Shown here one piece after another: positions 23,893 to 34,062 of a DNA stretch of 64,000 nucleotides (the stretch's first letter is position 1; every line of letters starts with the position of its first letter). The stretch comes from Trichothecium roseum. Taxonomy: Eukaryota; Ascomycota; Sordariomycetes; Hypocreales. The notes under the pieces were generated by a model, which saw nothing but the letters and a program-made list of their open reading frames with translations, was not told the origin of the DNA and ran no database searches. Where the stretch lies: positions 3,224,001-3,288,000 of the forward strand of contig CM047942.1 of the NCBI GenBank assembly GCA_026184415.1, given 5' to 3'. The position numbers and the translations under genes were made by a program.

Positions 23893-25817
23893 TCAGTACG
23901 TATTCGGCGGCAGATCCTCCTCGTCCGCGGCGACGAGCCTCTTCTCCCCCTTCTCCTTCCTCTCCGCGTCGAGGCTCTGGGCGAACTTGCTCCTGGCGCG
24001 GATGGTAGGACCCCACCAGTATATCACGTACACGGGGACGAGCACGGCGAAGGCGACGCAGGCGAGCAGGGTGCTGGCGTACTCGAGCTTGCGGTCCTCG
24101 GGGCCGATGTTGGAGTAGAGCGGGCCAGCGTACAGGGCGGCTATGCCGGCCATGAAGTCGCGGGCGAAACCGTTGCCTCCGGAGGCAGAGGCCGAGTAGA
24201 CGCCGTATGCTAACATGCATCAGTCAGTAAAACGTACAACTAATTTGGAGTGGGAGGTTGGGAGGGCGGTAAAAGAGATACGCACCGGCAATCATGTAGT
24301 CAATGGTTGACATGTAGATTCCGAAATTGGCAATGGCGATGAGGCACGAAAAGAACATGGGTCCGAACCAGTGCACCTGGGGAGGCCCCAGAGAGGTCCA
24401 GGCAAAGCCAAAGAGACCGATGGTCTCGAGAGGCGCCAGGAAGAGCAGCCACTTGAGGCGGAACTCGGGGGCCATGGCGTCGCTGCCCTTGGTCTCGATG
24501 ATGCGCTGGTCGCGCCTGATCCAGGGGATGTAGCTGGCGTAGGCAATGAGGTAGCCGATGTTGATGGGGATGAAGGCCCAGGCGATCTGCAACGTGCCGA
24601 ACCCCCACTGCTCGTAGACGGGGTGGAAGCCTTCCTGGAAGGTGAAGATGAGCGCGTCGGAGAAGCCCGAGAGCAGCGAGCACGAGAGCACAATGGGCTC
24701 GCGGAAGAACATCTCGAAGGGGCGCGCCCAGGTGACGGCGAATTCGCGGGCGCTGATGCGCGGGCTCTTGACCTCGTTGGGGCCCCAGACGTCCGGGTCC
24801 TCGCCCGTCTGGCGGCGGCGCCGGGCCTCGCGGTCCATGATGACGGTGGAGCGCGACTCAGGCATGAAGAAGTGGATGGCCTGGGCCGCGGCACCGAAGA
24901 GGAGCTGCACCCAGAAGTTCCAGTGCCAGGGTAGGTACTTTTGTATGGGACCGCCGATGACGGGGCCGATCGAAGTGCCGCCCACCGACGAGAGGACGAC
25001 GTAGGCCACGGCCCACTGCTGGTTGTCGGGCGTGTAGAGGTCGGCTACCATGCCGAGGGTGACGGAACCGCCGGCGGAGCTTAGACCTCCCTGCGTTCAC
25101 CTGTCAGTAAAGAAAAACTAAAGACACACGGTCTGCCAGTGGTCCAGGGGTTGCTTTCACTCTTCACTTACCAGAACTCGAGCACCGATAACTGTGCCGA
25201 TATTAGGAGCAAAGCCCGCCATGAACTGCCAGATGTTGACGAGACCCAGCGAACACCTAGCATCAAGCTCTCCGTTAGCTAAAGAACTAGTTCAAAAGAC
25301 GCAAAAGGGGGGGAGGGGGGAGGGGATAAAGAAATGCTGCTTACTGCAACACCTTCCAACGCCCAAACTCCTCGCTCCACGGCGCCCACAGCTCGCAGCC
25401 AAAGGCGTAGAGGATGAGGAAGAGGGAGTGACCGAGGCGGGGCATGATCTCGGGGACGCCGAAGTGGTCGGCCAGGGGCACGATGGCGTTGGGGTAGACG
25501 CTGGTGTTGAAGTTCATGGAGAGCTGGACGATGAAGATGCTGGTGAGGAGCATCCACTTCTTGCGCGCCGGCCAGCCGTAGCCCAGGACGTGCCGGCACT
25601 CCTTCTCGGTGATGATGCGGCGGCCGTCCGGGGCGTGGGTGGGCGTCTTGGTGGAGGCCAGGCTCGCGTGACGGGCGGCGGGGGGGTTGGGCTCGGGTTG
25701 GCCGCCATTGAGGACGCCGCCAGAGGTATCACTCTCGTCATGCTTCTTCTCACTCATCTCGTCGGAGGGGTCCCTGTTGCCTCCTAGTGGGTATTGGTCT
25801 GCCTCTGAGACAGGCAT
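23893..25817 (-). CDS. MFS transporter, DHA1/TPO-like (drug or polyamine:H+ antiporter)
   Basis: Plasma-membrane major facilitator of the 12-segment drug:proton antiporter type. Exons (minus strand) 25817-25345, 25256-25172, 25090-24286 and 24209-23893 give 559 residues. The N-terminal 95 residues are hydrophilic. Visible family features are APWSEEFGRWKV after TM2 (motif A-like), GARVL-GGLSSAGG, MVADLYTPDNQQWAVAY, and GTSIGPVIGGPI (motif C, antiporter signature). A long central loop with PESRSTVI and RRRRQTGEDPDVWGPNE lies between the two halves. Six further hydrophobic segments follow, ending in a charged tail. Splice signals are good (GTAAGC, GTAAGT and GTGCGT donors; CTGAC-like branch sites). 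The substrate cannot be predicted. The gene stands isolated in gene-poor DNA. Confidence 0.87.
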
Positions 25818-28800
25818 GCTCTCTCCCTACAACTCGAAATTGTTGTCTTTTTTATTATTATAGCAGATGTGATGATGGTCTTTTCTTTGCCTACACCGAG
25901 GAGTCGAGGAATGCGATAGTGTAGCGCACCGTGCCGGCAGTAAAGATTCAACGACCGAGTCTGGGCAAAGGGATATCCATAAAGCAGAAGAAAAGCATGT
26001 TCTTTTAGTCTTGAAGAAAATCCGGGGATTGCCTTGTTTTATCTATGTTGCAAATTAGCCAACCACTTCTCCTCATGACTAGCAATCGCGATCCTTTCAC
26101 AACTGACTTTTACCACATGTTTATGATCCCCATCGCCCCCACGGCGAGGTCCATTGGAAAAGACGTCACATCTCTGACAGTAAAGAACACAGAGAGAGAA
26201 AAATGGAACTCTCACGTCACAGCTTGCGTGAGTGGCAGGCTTCCCTCTCTCCTCTCTCTCCGGCTTCTGCGAGGAATTGCCGCCCTAATCTAAGAGGTAA
26301 GCAATAAACTCGCTTCCTCAAAAGCAGATTACCGAAGAGACTCCACGGAAAGCCATGTGCGGGAAGCGGGAAGCGGGATTCAATGGGTCGTCGTCGATGT
26401 CGTCGGCGTTGGCTTCCCGGAGGCATGGACAAGGTTTCTGCACTTTGACATCATAATAACCGGGGAGGGCTTGCTATTCGCTCAGGACGTCTCGATGAGA
26501 AAAAAAGGTTTAGTGTTACTCAAGGTTCGAGACTGCTAGGCTTCGTGGATGTCTAGGCTCTGCTCTTCCTGTGCCGCCCGGAGAACTGCTAACAGTGGGT
26601 TATTACTTGTTAGCATATAGATCCATTCATGTTCATAGCGTTGCGGCTCTGTGGGCCAAGCCGGATAAGGGAAAAAGGCCCTGGAAGACGATGTGCGATC
26701 GGGCGATTTCACTCGAGGGATGGCGAGCCTTTACAGTTGCAGGCCCTGCGCTAAGTCTATCAAAAGCTCGGCTTTTCCTCAAGGGGTAACCCGGCTACTT
26801 CCCACTCATGGAGACCTATGACATCTATCGTCGTCGCAGGGCCGACTACTACCACCACCACTATCAGTTCACGATTGACTTTTCTTCTTCTTTGTTTTTC
26901 TTTGGCAGGCTTACTGCGTGCAGTATTGATGAAATTAATATCAGCATCCATGATCATAGCCGAGCAAGCCCGGTCCTAACCTCGCTCTAGGCACAATAGG
27001 CCAACAGATTACCGAGACAAGAAGAAGAAAAGAGGGAAACACATAACAAAGAACAGCTAGAAAGATAAATGGACATGACAATGCCAACAAAGGCGACTTG
27101 TGTAGAGTTGATGAGTGCGAAAGAAGAGACATCGATCCTAAACAACGGCGGACAAAGAACACGCACATCAAAGAAACAAAGGCAGCAGTGACCTCTTCAC
27201 TCCTATTCTCACAACCTACGAACCAGACATTGAGTATCTCAAAATGGCACAATACCTCTAGGGTGGTATTGCGCCCACGTGTTGCCTCTAGGGACAATAT
27301 ACAGGAAGGACAGAGGGGCCATGGAGTACACTATGCGACCGGCGCTGGCTAATCATGGTCGAAATGTGGCTCGCCGAAGCCGTTTCAATGACGACAGCAT
27401 GCTTTTATTAAGCTTATATCTCTGTTCCATATATTCATTAGTGTGTGCAGATTACACTGCTACCAACGATGTCACCTTTGTACGTTCCATTACGCCTGCG
27501 TGCGAAATCCTACCCAGCTTACCTGCTCCTATCCGCACTCCTCAGCGCTTTTTGAAACCAAATTATGCTTGATTTATTCATTTGCGAAAATCCGATTTTA
27601 GCGAGTGTCCATTGAAGGTTTGTGGAGCAATTAGCAAGTTGGATATGTGCTGTAATACTGAAGCTAGGTTTTGTCAGGTTGGGTGCAGGGTATGGGCTGC
27701 AGATGGCGATAGGATAGTCACCGATAGGTTCAGGAGCCATAGCCACGCAATCCGTGCCAAGAAAGGACTTTCATACTTTGAAATATGTTGATACATATAT
27801 TCCTACTTTGGTTTTGTGTCTTGTGCGTGTTTAAAATATGATTGGGCTACAAATCCGAGATCATCTCGTAGCCAGTTGCGAGCGCAGAGCTCAGTTGCCC
27901 TAGCGTGCAGCACATGCTGTGGAAACCTTTTTCGGAAGCATGAAGATATCTACAGCACAATATTTTCTCTGGTAGACTTTTGTATAATGCTCTGAGACTG
28001 GTTTGGTATATATGTATTGCAGCAGTCGAGTAGGAAGAGCTACAGGGGTTGATTTTGTAACAGCTAATAAACAGGCTTGAAGAAACCCAGGCCCTTGTCA
28101 CCGTCTTTGTAAGTCTATCAAACCGATGTGCTTGATGCGGAGGGCGAAGCGTTTCTCGTATCATCGTTCGTACTGGCTATTTTCTCTCGTTATGGCACCG
28201 ACTCGTTTGCTTTTCGTATATCTGTACGGCCTCGTAGCCCCGTATAACCATGGGGATGGAGAACGTGAAAAGATGGGGGTAGCCTAAACTGCCTGACGAG
28301 TGGCCTTCAATACTTGTAATACTCTGGTCGGGCCTTATGAAGAAGGGGATTCGCAACTGCGGTATCCTAGAAGCTTTAAAAGCTGTAGCTTCGGTCTGAG
28401 CGTGGCACAAGTAGTCTCTCCTGCCGACAGGCTACATCTCGAATTCATTCTAGAAACGAATAGAAGGGGCATGAGAACCTTAATCACTTACCATGGGAAG
28501 CAATGTCGAGGACCATCGTGCTCGTTGCAGCTGCGGCCAGATACTGATAGCTCCCAGCAGGTACAAGGCCGCAGAGATAGTGGTGTGCGGCACACGATAT
28601 GTCACTTGCCCGGCGCGCCTGTGTAGGTATACGCTAGGGCAGGACTCACTAACGGTGCACCGATAAGGGGCTCACAAGCACAGCGATAGAACCTGACGAT
28701 TTGTGCTCTGAAGGCAAGAAGATGTGACTAAGAAGCCCAATTGGCAGGATACAATGGGGTGCATCCTCAAAAAAGATGGTCATAATTGGCCACAATGTAC

Positions 28801-29548
28801 AGGATGTTCATCAAGGATCTTGTGTTGAGAAGAGACTGCACAACAGCGCACTACGATGTATATCTCGTGAATAACTACTGCTACAATAAAATAAGTAAAC
28901 CTAGAATAATGGGAATAAATTTCTCTATGCTCGGAAAGCTCGCAGCCCATTGTTACGATAGTGGGATATTGTGACCTTGAATAGCGATTAGCCCCCCCCT
29001 GAAGGGCGGTACCTAGAGAGGCGTGCCAGTGTCAATTCTACATGCCAAGCACCATGAACTTGCCCCCTTGGGCCGAGCAAAACTTTTCTTTCTTTCCGTT
29101 TTTTCTCTTCTTCCTTCTCAACAAAAAAAGAACCTCGTTACTTTATCCCTCAACATTTACCGCATATTGATGTGAAGGCCTCGCTGGAAGCTTCCCTGGT
29201 CCAACGTGAAAAGACCGTGTGGTATGCTGCATCCTGGCAATAGGGGAAGTAGTAGCAGTATGGCCCTCCTTTTCCATCCCTTTATACTTTCTTTTTCTCA
29301 ACTCGCACATGCTGCTTGTGAGTACTGACCCCTTCCAGTCTTGACTGTTCCCCTACCAGTTGCCCCAACACAACACTTCTGCTTCTGTTGAGGTCAGACA
29401 TGAAAATGCGGGTAGTCGGGTAGAAAGGAAGGGGCATACAGGGAGCTATGGGTATAAATAAACAGCTCTTGTCCATCCTGAACCTCTTTTCATTCTTCAC
29501 CTTTACCACCATCATCAGCCAACATACTCGCTAGTCAACAAGATCATA
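25818..29548. other. Gene-poor interval upstream of the MFS gene
   Basis: About 3.7 kb with no supportable gene on either strand. The nearest part should hold the transporter promoter. The rest is of mixed composition with short overlapping frames. A TATAAATA at 29453-29460 followed by a CT/CA-rich stretch looks like a polymerase II promoter and leader, but no open frame follows it. Confidence 0.45.
29453..29460 (+). promoter_or_regulatory. Orphan TATA box followed by leader-like sequence
   Basis: TATAAATA, then a pyrimidine-rich stretch with caccatcatcagcc at about 29503-29520. No downstream coding frame supports a gene. It may drive a non-coding transcript or be a relic. Confidence 0.35.
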
Positions 29549-29635
29549 AGTCGATATTATTACCAGTCGATATCCTCACCAGTCAATATCATTACCAATC
29601 GGTATGATCATCAGTCACATCATCACTAGCCAACA
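29549..29635. repeat. Degenerate 16-bp tandem repeat, unit about agtcgatatcattacc
   Basis: Five imperfect units: aagtcgatattattacc, agtcgatatcctcacc, agtcaatatcattacc, aatcggtatgatcatc, and agtcacatcatcactagcc. They lie about 90 bp after the orphan TATA box. Confidence 0.75.
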
Positions 29636-29862
29636 TCACTAGTAGTGACTCAACTGCACAAGGAGATGCAGTATCGCCAACAACGGCAGCATCTATAACA
29701 GCATCGTTATATCATCCATTGTCGATTATTATTAATCAGCCCCTAATAGTGGTTATTACATGTCAGTCAGTCCTCTATGACTCCTCTTCACGCGTATAGA
29801 ATAAAGTACTAACGGCCAAAGTCCTAGGTGCCAATAATGCTGCAGCCTTAAAGTTCAATAAA

Positions 29863-29906
29863 GGTGATCCCTACCAGCCTCTGCCACGAGTGGGGTAGGG
29901 ATCACC
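29863..29906. repeat. Perfect 13-bp inverted repeat (hairpin)
   Basis: Arms ggtgatccctacc (29863-29875) and ggtagggatcacc (29894-29906) are exact reverse complements around an 18-nt loop. It is not followed by a T-run, so it is not a bacterial-type terminator. Confidence 0.85.
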
Positions 29907-30161
29907 GCGTCAGGGTGGCGTGGCCTTGGGCTTGGGCTTGGACTTTCGCCTTCAACATTGATGACAGGCATTTACAAAGAGAAGAAAAGGCTGAGCCAAG
30001 CCTAAGGGGGGGCTAGCGCCCAAAAGGATGTCTCCCAGGCAAGTTTCGCAATCATTCGGCGCCTTTGATAGCTTTCTAACTCTCATTGCAGCAGACGGAA
30101 TGTCTAGCGAAGCGGACATCCTTGATCTAACCCCCCCTTAAGGCACCGGCCAGAGAGGGTC

Positions 30162-30248
30162 GAGCGGCGTGGCTTTTGACCGTCGTGCCAGCGGATCGGC
30201 ATCTAACACTGCGGTGTCGGTCCGTGATGGTCAAAAGCCACGTCGCTT
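30162..30248. repeat. Foldback element, copy 1
   Basis: Left arm gagcggcgtggcttttga (30162-30179); right arm tcaaaagccacgtcgctt (30231-30248), with two mismatches to the perfect complement. The 51-nt interior ends gtcggtccgtgatgg just before the right arm. Confidence 0.85.
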
Positions 30249-30330
30249 GTGGTGCCTTTGCATTGGGAAGAAAAAGTGGAGGAAGGAGGAGAGATGGGGG
30301 AAAAGATGAGAGAAGGAATGGGAGGGCCAT

Positions 30331-30420
30331 GAGCGGCGTGGCTTTTGACTGCCCCCCCCCCCCTCTTCGACAACAATCACTACAGTTGTCGATCCGGGAT
30401 GGTAAAAAGCCACGCCGCTC
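30331..30420. repeat. Foldback element, copy 2
   Basis: The same 18-bp left arm at 30331-30348; right arm taaaaagccacgccgctc (30403-30420), one mismatch. The interior contains a nested palindrome (tcgacaac ... gttgtcga) and ends gtcgatccgggatgg. Confidence 0.88.
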
Positions 30421-30548
30421 TTGTGGGCTTCTCATGGAGGAGAGATGGGGGATGGGAGAAGGAAGAAATTGGTGGAGGGAGTGAGAGATGGGGAAGAGAG
30501 GAGAGATGGGAAGGTACAGGACAGTTGAAAGAAGGATAGAAGGGGGAC

Positions 30549-30638
30549 GAGCGGCGTGGCTTTTGATCGCCCCCCCGTGCGTTTCGATGACGACGACAGA
30601 TAGGCGTCGATTCGGGATGATCAAAAGCCACGCCGCTC
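30549..30638. repeat. Foldback element, copy 3
   Basis: The arms gagcggcgtggcttttga (30549-30566) and tcaaaagccacgccgctc (30621-30638) are perfectly complementary over 18 bp and extend to 20 bp inward. The interior has cgacg/cgtcg pairing and ends gtcgattcgggatga. Confidence 0.9.
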
Positions 30639-32034
30639 TTGGCTGGTCCTATTATAGCTAGGTATTTACTTGTAGGCTGCGCAGCTTTGCTCAATAATGC
30701 AAATCCTTAAAACAACCCGTACAATCTCGATTGGTCGTGTGGCAGAGAGTCTGTTTCCTTGTAGTGATTTTACAGAAGCGCTTGTGATAGCTTGCGGAGA
30801 CAGCCAAGGACAGCAGCCTGGGGACGGAGTACGCACTCTTCCCTCCAACAGCCCTCGTACGAGTATAAATACGAAGTTGGATAGCTTCCTAGGTCTTTAC
30901 TCGGGATTCTATCCCTAGAGAGATTCGTATAAGCTAACTGGATTAGTATTCTGTGGTGTGGGATGGCGGAACAGCGTTGGCTAGTTGGCTAACTGTCGTC
31001 CAGGTCTTATCATATGATTGGGACGATGGTTGAAGTGACTCGATCCGAGATACTGGAGGTGTTGGAGGATAAAGACTGATCTAGCATGTCTAGATTGTGA
31101 ACGACTCCAATATAGACAGAGACATTGGGCTGGGACCTCTTTGACTGAGTGTCGGAAGGTTGTCGACGATATTTCGATGCGGGAGCTAGGGACTGATTTT
31201 GTGCTTCGTCGATCATGGAGTGGGTTGTAGGTCTTTTACCCCTCGATATTCTAGGCTCACCTGTTCAAGACTGTAACCCACAAGCGGATAACGTACATGC
31301 TGACGCATAAATAATCAGGGGCAATGGCAAAGGTGAAGGCGAGTAAGACAGTGTTGCCGATTATTCGATTTAAGGTTGAAGTCTTCATACACTATTAGAG
31401 GACGAGATGTCGAATCAAGTAGTGATTGGTATACTGGCATGTGAGTGGAAGTTATGAGGCGTATATCTATCGATGATGTTGGATGACTGCCCACGAGTGA
31501 TAGCATGCCATATATTGTCGCCATAGGTAGCCAGCACGCGAGCGGCGCTTCACCCTATTTTGCATTACGAAGAAACCAGAAACCCACCTTTGCAACAATC
31601 ACCGATCAGGGGGAAGGTGAATGCAACGTTGAATGTAGATATAGTGTTCGTCACTTATTTCTCAGCCCGAGGTCAGGTTGAGCTGACGACGGTAACGTAC
31701 ATCTTTTTCTGGAGAGTACTACTAGTATGTACGCATACAACATATGCTGGTAAAGGTACAACGACTGCTGCTTTGCAGCCTGACTAGGAGAACCAAGCTA
31801 AGGGAGAAAGACGCAAACAAACCATTCACTTTTCGTTTTCGTTTTCTCCGTTTCCCGTACCCCCTCCATATGTGCTGCTCAGAAAACTATTTCTTGCCTC
31901 TCCCACTCGCCCACTCGCCCACTCCCGCTTCAGCATTTCTTTTCTTTCCCTCATCACTCACCACACATCTCCTACTATCCACGACCATCACCAACCTTCC
32001 TCCCAACCACGATCCATTTCATTATTATAAAAAC

Positions 32035-33189
32035 ATGGCTTCGGAAGCCCTCCTGGGCCAGATGGCTGATCTCCCTCCCCTCACCGGCCAGATCCTCCGA
32101 TGCCTTGTCTGGGAGAACACCCAGAACATTAACGGCTTCGGCAACGAAAGCTTGTTCAGGGCCAAGTCCCGCCCGTTTGGCAGGGAGGGCACGTCGGGCC
32201 TAGGCAAGCTGGCCAAGCTCCCCGTCGAGATCCACCACCAGGTCATCGACAACCTTGACTTCGCGTCCCTGCTGCGCTTCGCCATGGCCAACCATAAAGT
32301 CAGGAAGCTCATGGAGTCGCACCTGACGTACCAGGCCATGATGAAGCACGCGCCCGACGTCCTCAGCGCCATGGCGGAGTGCGGGTCCCTCGGCGTCCAC
32401 CCCCTGTCTCAGCTCCAGGTCGCCCTCGACGACGAGAGGTGCGTCTCCTGCTCCCGCTTCGGCGGCTTCTTCTTCCTGCCCGGGGGCGTGCGGCTCTGCG
32501 TCGTCTGCCAGCACCACAACTGGAACTGGCGCATGGTGTCCCGCTCGACCATCCGGCTCGCCCTCTGCTTCCCACTCGGCGCCGTCAACAGCTTGCCCGG
32601 CTTCCGTGCCATCCCCGGCCGTCGCAGGCCCCTCATGACCCCGGGTCTCATCTCGGGCAGGCACGGTCACGGCGCGGTGCTGGTCAGGGACGTCAAGAAG
32701 CTCGACCGCCGCGTCTTTGGCTCCGCAGCCGGCTCCGCCGATGACGTGAGGAAGTCGCTGCCGGACCCGTCCGGCCTCAGGGCCAAGGTCCACGCCGCGC
32801 CGTCCAAGCCTCCCGGCCCTTCCCTGGGCTAGTTGCCCGAGGAGGGGGACGGCGAGGAGGAGGACCTACCGCCCCTCCAGATGTACCCGTCGCAGTACGC
32901 CGTCCGCATGCCCGTCGTCAGGGGCAGCGGCGGCGCGCGCGACTGGGGCCACATCTGCCTCGGCTGCGCCTGGCTGGAGATCATCTGGCTCGAGTTCCGC
33001 GGTATGCCCGAGGAGGCGCTCGAGGACCTGGGGTTCAACGAGGACGTGGGCAAGGCGCGCCGCCGCATGCACGTCGCCGCGTCCCGCATGCGGGCCAGGG
33101 CGGACTTCCTGGCGCACGTCCAGGAGTGCTGGGGCGCCTCGATGATACGCGACTGGATGACGGCGCACGACGGTCCTCCTGCCATTTAA
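32035..33189 (+). CDS. F-box-like zinc-motif protein; in-frame TAG or small intron
   Basis: Begins at ATG 32035 after a CT/CA-rich leader. Residues about 58-100 (LAKLPVEIHHQVIDNLDFASLLRF...) look like an F-box, which would dock a target to an SCF ubiquitin ligase. A CxxC...CxxC pair follows (C136, C139, C155, C158), as in a known fungal family of F-box-like proteins. The frame stops at TAG 32830-32832 (265 residues), but the same frame continues open for 118 codons to a TAA-type end at 33189 and carries another CLGC motif. A phase-0 intron 32746-32832 (GTGAGG...CTAG, 87 nt) would remove the stop and give 355 residues. It lacks a clear branch site, is GC-rich and is itself open except for the terminal TAG. 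A nonsense mutation or readthrough is the alternative. Targets are unknown. Confidence 0.7.
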
Positions 33190-34062
33190 GCAGGGCAACT
33201 GTGAGTACACTTGCCTCGACGATGCTGTTAATAGATACTGACGTCTTATTTTGTTGGATGTAGGCTTCGTATTCGGGCGAATACCTTTGTTCTTTTTTTC
33301 GGGTGTGTATTTGCACCGTCGTCTGCGTGGGTTTATGACCGTGTATTGGGCTATATACTCCTCATATATTCACGCCCTACCCGACTGCTTGTTGATCTTA
33401 TCCCGACAACAGTATTTGGTCACAGGCTCTCATAATGACGAACGGATATATTGGGGTTCAGTTTTGTTTTTTATTTTTTATTTTATTTTTTGGTTGGGGA
33501 TTTTTAGGTGTAGGTACGGGATGGTTTTCTAGAGCTGAAGGGATATCGGGGGAAAGGGGTATTTCAGGGAGAGAGATAGGGGGGGAATATAAGCAACAGT
33601 TTTTACGTCCGTACTTTTGCCATGAGAATACTACTACACGGCATCACGATGAATCTTCAAGTCACACAGAAGGGTGCAGAGCATGTCGTCGTTAGACGGG
33701 TAGTGACAAGACGGTGATCATTTCCTACTTTAGGCCTGTCCGTCCTACCCTTCGGGGTAGCGCCAGGCACACCCGCATTTTTCCCCAACTCGTGGCCAGC
33801 TGTCAGATCGTGTTACTAGGTAGCAGACTTGGCCAGTGCTAAGCCTAACAGAGGTTAAGGGATATTTTCCCGGCCCCTCTCCCCAAGATCTTGGCCTCGA
33901 TGTAACCTCACTCACTCTGCGCCCGCCACCTCTCAGCTTGAATCTAACAAAGACACATACACACACTCGCTCAACGATCCAGACTCACCAGATTCAGACA
34001 CAGCACCAAAGGGGAAACGGAGGAAGAGGGAGAGGAAGGCAGAAAAGAAAAGAAAAAAACTG
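33190..34062. other. Spacer between the F-box gene and the glycosyltransferase
   Basis: 3' region of the F-box gene and promoter of the next. It is T-rich at 33460-33510. The last 80 bp are a CA- then purine-rich leader up to the start codon. No gene. Confidence 0.6.

Larger units (their letters stand above)
29907..32034. other. Non-coding interval with foldback array, upstream of the F-box gene
   Basis: No gene supported. It contains three foldback elements (30162-30638) embedded in purine-rich, GGAGGAGAGATGGGGG-like spacers, then 1.4 kb without recognised features. The last 150 bp are a CT/CA-rich leader directly before the F-box gene start. Confidence 0.5.

Noticed and set aside
30127..30694. 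Overlapping minus-strand frames of 104-165 codons across the foldback array
   Set aside because: Repeated peptides (SGVAFDHPE-, QKPRRSS-like) are simply translations of the palindromic arms in different frames. The DNA structure explains them.
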